Source: JAPYWM01 sp964489015
Lineage (GTDB): Bacteria; Bacteroidota; Bacteroidia; SpSt-205
Assembly: GCA_964489015.1 (NCBI GenBank)
Contig: CAZAXD010000001.1
Coordinates: 62,001-126,000 of the forward strand
Direction: 5' to 3'
Length of the DNA stretch: 64,000 bases
Part shown: positions 50,719 to 57,932 of the stretch, one piece after another
Layout: each line of letters opens with the position of its first letter
Position numbering within the stretch: the stretch's first letter is position 1
Translations under genes and position numbers: made by a program
Notes under the pieces: generated by a model
The model's input: only the letters and a program-made list of their open reading frames with translations
Told to the model about the DNA's origin: nothing
Databases searched by the model: none

Positions 50719-53718
50719 ATGCGGTGGATTTTGGGTTTAGTGGGCGGCTTACTATGGGCGCAGCAAGCGAGCGTTTATCGGGCACAGGGGTTGTCTGTCG
50801 GGCAGCCCACTCAGGTGGCTTTAGTGGGGGTAAACGTCTGGCTAGGGCCGGGGCGTAGTCTGAACGCCGCTACTGTGCTCCTTGCCGAAGGTCGTATCGT
50901 AGCCGTGGGGGAGACGAGTCAGGTTCGCATACCCAAAGGCTATCAGATTCGGCGCTATCCCTTGCCGGTATGGGTATATCCGGCTTTTGTGGAGCCTTGG
51001 CATGCGGCGAGCTTCCGAGAGCGGAGTGGTGGCGGAGGTCCGCAGTATGAGCCCACTCGGCAAGCCTTGTATTATCCGAATGATGCCGTGCTGTTAGACT
51101 TTGCGGCAGACACCGCGGTGGTTTATGATAAGGAAAAGGCCAGCACTCTACGCAAGATGGGCTTTGCGGTCGTGCACCTTGCGCCTAGGCAGGGAATCTT
51201 GCGGGGTACTGGGGCTACGTTGCTTTTGACAGATCCCGGCCGCGAAGATGAAAAGCTGCTGCGCGGCAAGCCTATTGTCCACGGTGGCTTTTTGAAGGGG
51301 ACCGTCAGTCAAGACTATCCGGGCTCTCTGATGGGGGCGATTGCGCTGGCTCGCCAAGTCTTGTACGACTACTTGTGGTACCGGCAAGACCCACCGGGGA
51401 CTGCTCCCAATGTCAGTCTAGACCGCCTACGCACCCTCTGGCGCGATACGCTCCGTTGGTGCTGGAAGCTCAACGTACCAGAGGATGCCTTTCGCGTGGC
51501 GAATCTCCTGCGCGAATGGGGGCAAGGCGGTCCTTTGACCTGGGCGGTCATGGCCACTGGGTACGAGGTGGAGTGGCTGCCCTTCCTGCCCAAAGAGGGC
51601 CGCTATATCATACCAGTAACGCTACCGGTCCTGCCGCCGGCGCATAGCCTGAGCTTTTATCTGGATTTGCCTTATGCGGCGCTGGCGCGATGGGAGCGCG
51701 CGCCTTTTCGCCTCAAGTGGCTCCTTCAGGCTGGTTATCGGGTGGGACTGACGAGCGCCGGGGCCCCTGATGCCGAGACCTTTTGGAAGCACCTCCGTAC
51801 CCTCGTAGCTACGGGTGTATCGCCGGATACGATTTTGGATCTCTTGACCCAAGAAAATGCCCAGTGGTTGGGGCTCCAGGATGTGGGACAGGTCCGGCCC
51901 AGTGCGTGGGCCAATCTGCTGGTTTTTTCGGATAGCTTTCACCACGCGTCTGCTAAGCTTCTCGAGGTTTGGGTGGCAGGCCAGTGCTATAGTCAGCAGG
52001 CGGTTCCGCCAGCTTTGCTGGGTGGTCGATATGAGACTCGGGGCCCCGACTGGCAGTGGCTGATCCCCGCCGGCCTCCCGCCGTATGCGGCCCGCCTCGT
52101 CACGGATAGCGAGACGCTCGCCGTCTCAATCAGTTACGACGAATTGCGCCGGAACTATGTTGGCGTGCTACCCGCTAAGCTGGGGCAGCGGCCCTTCTCG
52201 ATCGCTATCCAAGACAGCACCGTGCTGACCGTCCAGTCCATCGAAGGAACGGCGCGGTATCCCTTAGTGTGGCTGGGCGATCCTGACACGCCCCGCACAG
52301 AGCGTATCAAGCCCCTCCTCGAAGATAGTCTAATCAGCCGTCGGCTCTATCCGAATAGCTTGTATGGCTTTGATACGCTGCCGGCCCTGGAGACGGTGCT
52401 CATTCGTCGCGCCACCGTATGGACAGGCGACACGGTTTTACCCGAAACGGATGTGCTCATAGCGGGTGGGATGATTCGAGCCGTAGGACCTGCCCTAAGC
52501 CCTCCTGTCGGCGCGCGCATCGTGGAGGCAAACGGGGGAGCCCTAACCGCCGGTATCATCGACGAACATTCGCATATTGCAATTAGTGGCGGCGTGAACG
52601 AGGCCACCGAAGCCATTACTGCCGAAGTCCGTATCCGAGACGTGATCGACCCCACAGACATCAATATCTTCCGTAACCTGGCAGGCGGCGTAACCGCGGT
52701 ACAACTATTACATGGCTCAGCGAACCCCATTGGTGGCCAGTCCGCTTGCATAAGCCTCAAATGGGGATGGCCAGCGGATTCCTTCGTGATTCCAGAGGCC
52801 CCGCCTTTCAATAAGTTTGCTCTTGGCGAAAATGTCAAGCAATCCAACTGGGGACCGGCTTACACCATTCGTTACCCCCAGACGCGCATGGGCGTGCGGG
52901 AAATCATCCGAGATGCCTTTATCCAGGCGCAAGCTTACCAGCGCACGTGGGCAGCCTATGACTCGCTGCGTCAGAAAAAAAGACCGGCTATGGCCCCGCG
53001 GCGAAACCTTCGTCTAGAGGCCTTGGCTGAAATCCTAGCAGGAAAGCGTTTCATCACCTGTCATTCTTATGTGCAGTCTGAGATCCTGATGCTCATGCGC
53101 CTGGCGGAAGAGCTCGGCTTCCGTATACGAACCTTTACACACGTGTTGGAAGGCTATAAGGTCGCACCCGAGCTAAAGGCACACGGTGCTTATGCGTCGA
53201 CCTTCTCAGACTGGTGGGCTTATAAGTACGAGGTTATGGACGCGATCCCTCATAACGCTGCCCTTATGCTCGCCAAAGGCGTGAAAGTGTGTATAAACTC
53301 TGATGATGCGGAAATGGCTCGTCGTCTCAATCAAGAAGCTGCTAAAGTGCTCCGGTACGGTGGGGCCGAGCTAGGACTTGATAGCATCACAGCCTGGAAG
53401 ACTGTTACAGTCTACCCGGCAGAAGCCTTAGGCTTAGCTGGGCGGCGGGGCTATGTCAAGCCGGGATACGTCGCGGACGTCGTCTTATGGGATCGGCCTT
53501 CGCCCCTTAGCGTGTACGGTCGGGTGCGTATGACGTATGTGGGAGGGCGGCGCCTGTATGACCGCGAACGGGAAGAGCAGCGTTGGCAGCGGCAGCAGGC
53601 GCTCAAGCAGCGCTTAGTAGAGAAAGCTTGGCTAGCAGCTCAAGAAGAAGCTAAGGGCATGCCTCTCCTCATTCGGCGAGATGTGCTGTGGCACTGTGAG
53701 GATTTTGGGGATGAGTAG
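50719..53718 (+). CDS. Large secreted double-domain amidohydrolase
   Basis: 999 residues with signal peptide MRWILGLVGGLLWAQ. The C-terminal half (about residues 560-950) is an amidohydrolase of the imidazolonepropionase-like type: metal motif DEHSHI (H617, H619), further His near 782 (TCHSY) and 808 (FTHVLEG), and Asp near 862 (NSDDAE). The N-terminal half resembles a second amidohydrolase whose metal motif position reads VEPWHA, so it is likely inactive. Substrate unknown. It probably acts in the periplasm. It has its own promoter and no close operon partner. Confidence 0.83.
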   Translation: MRWILGLVGGLLWAQQASVYRAQGLSVGQPTQVALVGVNVWLGPGRSLNAATVLLAEGRIVAVGETSQVRIPKGYQIRRYPLPVWVYPAFVEPWHAASFRERSGGGGPQYEPTRQALYYPNDAVLLDFAADTAVVYDKEKASTLRKMGFAVVHLAPRQGILRGTGATLLLTDPGREDEKLLRGKPIVHGGFLKGTVSQDYPGSLMGAIALARQVLYDYLWYRQDPPGTAPNVSLDRLRTLWRDTLRWCWKLNVPEDAFRVANLLREWGQGGPLTWAVMATGYEVEWLPFLPKEGRYIIPVTLPVLPPAHSLSFYLDLPYAALARWERAPFRLKWLLQAGYRVGLTSAGAPDAETFWKHLRTLVATGVSPDTILDLLTQENAQWLGLQDVGQVRPSAWANLLVFSDSFHHASAKLLEVWVAGQCYSQQAVPPALLGGRYETRGPDWQWLIPAGLPPYAARLVTDSETLAVSISYDELRRNYVGVLPAKLGQRPFSIAIQDSTVLTVQSIEGTARYPLVWLGDPDTPRTERIKPLLEDSLISRRLYPNSLYGFDTLPALETVLIRRATVWTGDTVLPETDVLIAGGMIRAVGPALSPPVGARIVEANGGALTAGIIDEHSHIAISGGVNEATEAITAEVRIRDVIDPTDINIFRNLAGGVTAVQLLHGSANPIGGQSACISLKWGWPADSFVIPEAPPFNKFALGENVKQSNWGPAYTIRYPQTRMGVREIIRDAFIQAQAYQRTWAAYDSLRQKKRPAMAPRRNLRLEALAEILAGKRFITCHSYVQSEILMLMRLAEELGFRIRTFTHVLEGYKVAPELKAHGAYASTFSDWWAYKYEVMDAIPHNAALMLAKGVKVCINSDDAEMARRLNQEAAKVLRYGGAELGLDSITAWKTVTVYPAEALGLAGRRGYVKPGYVADVVLWDRPSPLSVYGRVRMTYVGGRRLYDREREEQRWQRQQALKQRLVEKAWLAAQEEAKGMPLLIRRDVLWHCEDFGDE

Positions 53719-53814
53719 GATTAGCGCCGGGGGGCGTGCAGCCGCGGGAGGCCTCTAGTCTGAGCCCTCTGTCTGGTAATCAAGCTTTGAGCCTGGTCTC
53801 CTGGCCGGCTCCGT

Positions 53815-54477
53815 TTAGAATGACAGCCCGCCGATGTAGCGCCTTTGGCGGATGACCCACTCTGCGGCTCGGAGGGCCCCTTCTGCAAAGAGTCGGCGGT
53901 CATACGCGCGATGCGTGATCTCAACTGACTCGTAAGGCCCACTGAGTACGATACGGTGTTCGCCTGGGATTTCGCCTACGCGAATGCTATGGATAGCCTT
54001 GAATGAGAGGCCGTGCGTCTGGGCCGCTTGGGCTAGCGTTAGCGCGGTACCGCTGGGTGCATCTTTTTTGTGCTGGTGATGGGTCTCTAGGAGGACGGCT
54101 TCCCAGCTCCCTAGAGCCTTGACCGTTTCAGAAAGCGTAGGCAGGAGCTTTTCGATTAGTCTGATTCCGAGAGAAAAATTGCTAGCATAGAGCCAGCGTG
54201 GGGCTGGTAGCCCTTCGGCCCATGTGCGAAGGGCTACCAGTTGATCCTGCCACCCCGTGGTTCCTGTGACTAAAGCCCGTCCCGCACCCAAGGCCCCCCT
54301 GACGATCGCTTCCACCTGCTGCGCGTGAGAAAAGTCTATAACGACATCCGCGGCTATCTCTTCCCACAGGAGGTCTTGCACACGGCTTATGCTGCCTACG
54401 AGGGTGTAGCCTTTTTCTGTGATGAGGTCTATCAGGGTTCGGCCCATACGGCCCTGGCCCACCAGAAATATCCGCAT
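53815..54477 (-). CDS. dapB: 4-hydroxy-tetrahydrodipicolinate reductase
   Basis: Reduces dihydrodipicolinate in lysine and diaminopimelate synthesis. It has 220 residues, shorter than E. coli DapB (273) but normal for the short form. The NAD(P)-binding GQGRMG is at about residues 8-13, TGTTG at 71-75, and the catalytic ETHHQHKKDAPSGTA at 131-145 (H133/H134, K137/K138). A perfect 14-bp inverted repeat lies within codons for residues ~80-91. The start is supported by a TAACTTCG element three bases upstream. The 96-bp gap on its 3' side shows nothing recognisable. Confidence 0.92.
   Translation of the reverse strand: MRIFLVGQGRMGRTLIDLITEKGYTLVGSISRVQDLLWEEIAADVVIDFSHAQQVEAIVRGALGAGRALVTGTTGWQDQLVALRTWAEGLPAPRWLYASNFSLGIRLIEKLLPTLSETVKALGSWEAVLLETHHQHKKDAPSGTALTLAQAAQTHGLSFKAIHSIRVGEIPGEHRIVLSGPYESVEITHRAYDRRLFAEGALRAAEWVIRQRRYIGGLSF
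54204..54240. repeat. Perfect 14-bp inverted repeat inside dapB
   Basis: Arms 54204-54217 and 54227-54240 are exact reverse complements (left arm CTGGTAGCCCTTCG) around a 9-nt loop. The stretch is coding and fits the DapB family without an insertion. As RNA it would form a strong hairpin on either strand. By chance a 14-bp perfect stem with such a short loop is rare in 64 kb. Confidence 0.9.
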
Positions 54478-54480
54478 GGG

Positions 54481-54488
54481 CGAAGTTA
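54481..54488 (-). promoter_or_regulatory. Possible -7 box (TAACTTCG) of dapB
   Basis: One mismatch to TAnnTTTG on the minus strand, ending three bases before the dapB ATG. The position agrees with the other boxes. Confidence 0.4.
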
Positions 54489-54509
54489 TGGAATCCTAAG
54501 GCTTTGGCG

Positions 54510-54517
54510 TACCTTTG
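54510..54517 (+). promoter_or_regulatory. Predicted -7 box (TACCTTTG) of DAHP synthase
   Basis: The box ends 20 bases before the ATG at 54538, one of the few units here with a short real leader. It is divergent from dapB with 21 bp between boxes. Confidence 0.5.
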
Positions 54518-54537
54518 TTTTTGTTTTGAAATAGCGT

Positions 54538-55548
54538 ATGTGGCTTCTTCTGCGTGAAGGGGCAGATGTAGCTGCCCTGATTCGGGAGTTAGAGTCAGCG
54601 GGGTGGATCGTGCGTTTGGGCTCGGCGGGTTCCCGTCCCCTCATTTGGGTTGAATCGAATGGACATGCTCCGACGGATCTAGCCACTTTGCCGCAGGTAG
54701 AGGCTGTTTTTACGGAAAGTACTCAGGCTCCGCTTGTTCGGTTGGCCAAGCCTGAATATGCGATGGGTACCTGGCGGCGGGGCCAAGAACCGCTTGTGAT
54801 AGCTGGTCCTTGCAGCGTAGAGAGTCGCGACCAGCTTTTGTCTGTAGCGGCTGAGCTCAAAGCCCTTGGCGTGCATGTATTACGGGGGGGCGCTTTTAAG
54901 GCCCGTACCTCTCCTTATGCGTTTCAAGGCTTAGGCTCGACAGCCCTTGAGCTTCTGCTAGAAGCCAAAGCCCTGACAGGTTTGCCTATTTGCGTGGAGA
55001 TTTTAGCCGAAACCCACCTTCCTTTATATGAGGGCGTGGATGTGCTGCAAATCGGTGCTCGTAATATGGACAATTACGAGCTACTAAAGGTAGTGGCCCA
55101 GAGCGGTAAACCTATCCTCCTCAAGCGTAATCCTCAAGCCCGCCTAACGGAGTTTTTACTGGCGGCAGAGTACCTATTGGTCTATGGGGCATCTGCTGTG
55201 ATCTTGTGTGAACGGGGCATTCGCACCTTTAGCGACCAGCTCCGCTATACGCTGGATGTCGGTGGCATTGCGGTCCTCAGACAAGAGACTCGCTTGGCCG
55301 TGATAGCGGACCCTTCTCATGCGGCCGGAGACGCCCACTGGGTTGAGCCTTTGGCTTTAGCGGCGGTAGCGGCTGGAGCCGAGGGCCTGATCGTGGAAGT
55401 GCATCCTGAACCTGCCCAGGCCCTCTCGGACGCAGCGCAACAGCTGACGCCTTGGGCTTTTTCGACCCTGCTCGAAAAGGCCCGTAAGCTATATGCTACC
55501 CTAGCTGAGCCAGCCAGCTTAGCCCCAGCGCTAAAAGCCGCTTCATAA
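54538..55548 (+). CDS. 3-deoxy-7-phosphoheptulonate (DAHP) synthase, AroA-beta type
   Basis: First enzyme of the shikimate pathway. It has 336 residues. An N-terminal ferredoxin-like domain (about residues 1-70), the regulatory type seen in Thermotoga DAHP synthase, precedes the TIM barrel with AGPCSVES (about 89-96), RGGAFKARTSPYAFQG, LQIGARNM, KPILLKRN and DPSHAAG metal/substrate motifs. The last 53 bases overlap the convergent nucleoside phosphorylase gene. Confidence 0.93.
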   Translation: MWLLLREGADVAALIRELESAGWIVRLGSAGSRPLIWVESNGHAPTDLATLPQVEAVFTESTQAPLVRLAKPEYAMGTWRRGQEPLVIAGPCSVESRDQLLSVAAELKALGVHVLRGGAFKARTSPYAFQGLGSTALELLLEAKALTGLPICVEILAETHLPLYEGVDVLQIGARNMDNYELLKVVAQSGKPILLKRNPQARLTEFLLAAEYLLVYGASAVILCERGIRTFSDQLRYTLDVGGIAVLRQETRLAVIADPSHAAGDAHWVEPLALAAVAAGAEGLIVEVHPEPAQALSDAAQQLTPWAFSTLLEKARKLYATLAEPASLAPALKAAS

Positions 55549-56389
55549 GGGCTTCCAGAGAGAGGCCACCATTGGTGTAAACGAATTCGCCCTCGGTTCG
55601 CTGGGCAATGCCTAAGCACAAGGCGCCAGCTTCATGCCTTAAACTCCTTGCCAAGCCATACAGCGCTGCTGTCTCCATCTCGATGTTCTGAACGGACACC
55701 CCCTCCCATGCGAATGCCTTGAGTACCTCCGGTAATTGGGGATATTGGATTTTGCCGAGGAGGCTTCGACCCTGGGGGCCATAAAAGCCGGCAGCGCTAT
55801 AGGTCCCACCTTTGACGAAGGACCCTTCCCAGCGGACGTTATGCGCTAGCTGCTGAAACCGGACAGAGGCTCGCACCCCGTACCAGGGCAGGGACGTTCC
55901 TACCTTTTGCCTCCAGTGACTCTGGATGGCGGTCGACAACCCCGCCTCGTGAAAGTCGCTGTAGAAAAACTGCAAAGCATCGACGCCGATAGCCCACTCT
56001 GAGAAGACGACAGTGCCGATGGGTGTGCCAGGCTGCAGGAGGCCGCTAGTGCCAACCCGGAGAAAGTAAAGCTTTTTTCGGGTGGGGAAAGGGGTCCCAC
56101 GGCCAAGGTCGATGTTGTGCAGGGCTTCGAGCTCCATGAGCGCGATCTCGGTGTTGTCTGGGCCAATGCCCGTGCCAAGGATGGTGATAGACGTCCCTTG
56201 ATAGAGACCGGTAACCCATTGAAATTCCCGATGGCCGCCTTCGTGAAGGATGGTCTCGAAAAGGGGACGGGCTAGCTGTACACGCTGCGGATCCCCAACG
56301 AGCAGACAGCGATTGGAAGCCTGATGCGGCTTCATACCGAGATGATAGATCGATCCGTCCGGACCTAGAGGCAGTTCACTTCGGCGCAC
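55496..56389 (-). CDS. udp: Nucleoside phosphorylase (uridine phosphorylase-like)
   Basis: Splits nucleosides with phosphate in salvage. It has 297 residues. PNP_UDP_1 motifs: VGDPQRV at about residues 32-38, GTGIGPDNTEIALMEL, LRVGTSGLLQPG and the C-terminal NIEMETAALYGLA (ribose-binding Glu/Met). It is closest to the Bacteroidota uridine-phosphorylase-like group, but base specificity is uncertain. The GTG start follows a TACCTTTG box by four bases. It shares 53 bp at its 3' end with DAHP synthase. Confidence 0.85.
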   Translation of the reverse strand: MRRSELPLGPDGSIYHLGMKPHQASNRCLLVGDPQRVQLARPLFETILHEGGHREFQWVTGLYQGTSITILGTGIGPDNTEIALMELEALHNIDLGRGTPFPTRKKLYFLRVGTSGLLQPGTPIGTVVFSEWAIGVDALQFFYSDFHEAGLSTAIQSHWRQKVGTSLPWYGVRASVRFQQLAHNVRWEGSFVKGGTYSAAGFYGPQGRSLLGKIQYPQLPEVLKAFAWEGVSVQNIEMETAALYGLARSLRHEAGALCLGIAQRTEGEFVYTNGGLSLEALMKRLLALGLSWLAQLG

Positions 56390-56393
56390 CCTA

Positions 56394-56401
56394 CAAAGGT
56401 A
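56394..56401 (-). promoter_or_regulatory. Predicted -7 box (TACCTTTG) of the nucleoside phosphorylase
   Basis: The minus-strand box ends four bases before the GTG at 56389. The spacing supports GTG as the real start. Confidence 0.55.
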
Positions 56402-56488
56402 AGATGCCCTCTCTTCTATACCGCAGGCAAGGGGCAGCGGTCTTGAAAATATCTGTTTTTTCCCTACCTTAGCGGAAACTGAAATCCT

Positions 56489-57443
56489 ATGAGATAGGTA
56501 AAACTAATTCCGATTTTAGGGCTTGCTGCGGCCTTTGGATGGGCCCAAAACGTGGGGATTGGCACGGCCACGCCAGCTAGCCGGCTTAGTGTTAGTGGCA
56601 ACTTGAGCGTAGGTACTGGTTATGTGGCCACTGCTGCGCCGGCTAATGGCGCTATCATCGAGGGAGGTGCGGGCATTGGAACCACCGCCCCGGGTGGGAA
56701 ACTCGCGATCCGACGACGTTATTAACAACAATCAGTATCTGTTTCATAACCCAGGTGGTGGTGATCGGTTTGAAGTTGGTGTTTATGATGCAGCTGCGGC
56801 TACTACGCGATGGGGGGTGTTTGTCATTCGACCAAATGCCAATGTTGGTATAGGCACGGTGCTTCCCACCGAACGGCTACATGTAGCTGGAAATCTTCGT
56901 TTTGATGGTGCCCTTATGCCTAACAACCAGCCAGGTCTTTCGGGACAGGTTCTGACCAGTGCGGGCCCAGCTACCCCGCCTACCTGGACATGGCCTTACT
57001 TTGGTGCGATTTACAGAACAGCCCTTACTGCAGTGGCGTCAACCACTTCTTCAACCTATGTGGATATTCCCGGCATGAGTATCACCTTTATGCCAAGGCA
57101 CAACCGAGTCTATGTCTTTGCCTCGTTAGCTACTAGGCTTACGGATAATAATGGCTTTGCCCAGCATGGTCAGGCTATTGCCGGTCTAAGAATTTTAGTC
57201 AATAGCACTCCCGTTACTGGTACAAAGGCCCTGGTAACAGATTAAGACGATATCAATGGTATAGCAACTGGTAATAATGCCGTAGTTGCGGGCTATCCTG
57301 TGAATGTAACACCTGGTGCATCAACCACTATTAGACTTCAGTGGTGTGTAGTTCGTCTTTGGTCTAACAATCCTTGGCAACTTCGATGCGAACCAACAGT
57401 TGCTGATCTGTACGATCACTGTGTACTAACCATCATAGACTGA
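56489..57443 (+). pseudogene. Broken secreted protein with VGIGT repeats
   Basis: A decayed gene for an exported protein of about 317 residues. Reading from ATG 56489 gives a TAG at the third codon (56495-56497), then an intact signal region ending FGWAQ and a VGIGTATPASRLSVSGNL repeat. A frameshift near 56711 moves the frame by +1. The second frame continues with another VGIGT...LHVAGNLRF repeat, then meets TAA at 57243-57245, after which the same frame stays open and protein-like to TGA at 57441. Such VGIGTxxP repeats are typical of large surface or tail-fibre-like proteins of Bacteroidota. A degenerate promoter element (TACCTTAG) lies upstream. Sequencing error could explain part, but three lesions are more likely real decay. 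Confidence 0.75.
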
Positions 57444-57445
57444 AT

Positions 57446-57808
57446 ATGCGCGTGCTTTGGCTAGTCCTCGGATTAGTTACGTTAGGGGCTTACGCTCAGC
57501 ATGGATAAAATCCGGCAAATTCCGATAGATCAGCTGCTGTGGCCCCGGCTTTAGGTGTGGAGAGTGAGCCTACCACTTCGGAAGACCAGGCTGAAATGGC
57601 GGGCCCTGAGTTCAGAAGAGCGTCCCCCTCCTCCTCTAAAGCAAAATCGCAAGGAGTAGCCCCGGCGGTTGATCCCAGACTGGGCGCGCCTAGCGCTTCG
57701 CCTCCTGTTCGAAAGCCTGACACCGCTACGCCCACTGCTCAGAAAAAGCACCCAATTGATTCTGGCCTAGATCCGCGGGTCTGTAAGCCCACTGCTAGAC
57801 CCGAGTAA
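57446..57808 (+). pseudogene. Small secreted Pro/Ser-rich protein gene with an in-frame stop
   Basis: ATG 57446 begins a clean signal peptide (MRVLWLVLGLVTLGAYAQ). TAA follows at 57506-57508, just after the expected cleavage site. The same frame then stays open to TAA at 57806-57808 and encodes a low-complexity Pro/Ala/Ser-rich chain of about 99 residues. It begins 2 bases after the preceding broken gene, so the two were probably an operon. No domain is recognised. A restart at GTG 57539 would give a protein without a signal. Confidence 0.6.
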
Positions 57809-57932
57809 GTTTTCTAAATCTCTCTCGCCCTGGTTATTTTCTCCTAGCCTATAGGATCAGGAGACGGCCATGGGCACTTAGTTTTCTTGTCAGCGTTGAT
57901 GAAACTGCCTGCTTTTTGTTATTTTGCTACTT
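57809..57932. other. Gap before uvrB
   Basis: No gene or RNA recognised. A near-match promoter element (TTATTTTG, 57919-57926) ends six bases before the uvrB GTG at 57933 and probably drives it. Confidence 0.4.

Noticed and set aside
56489..57808. Stop-codon recoding (reassigned TAA/TAG) in the two interrupted secreted genes
   Set aside because: TAA and TAG end many intact genes in this window at the expected place, and one lesion is a frameshift, so decay is simpler.
57846..57868. Short inverted repeat TCCTA/TAGGA before uvrB
   Set aside because: Five base pairs only; expected by chance.
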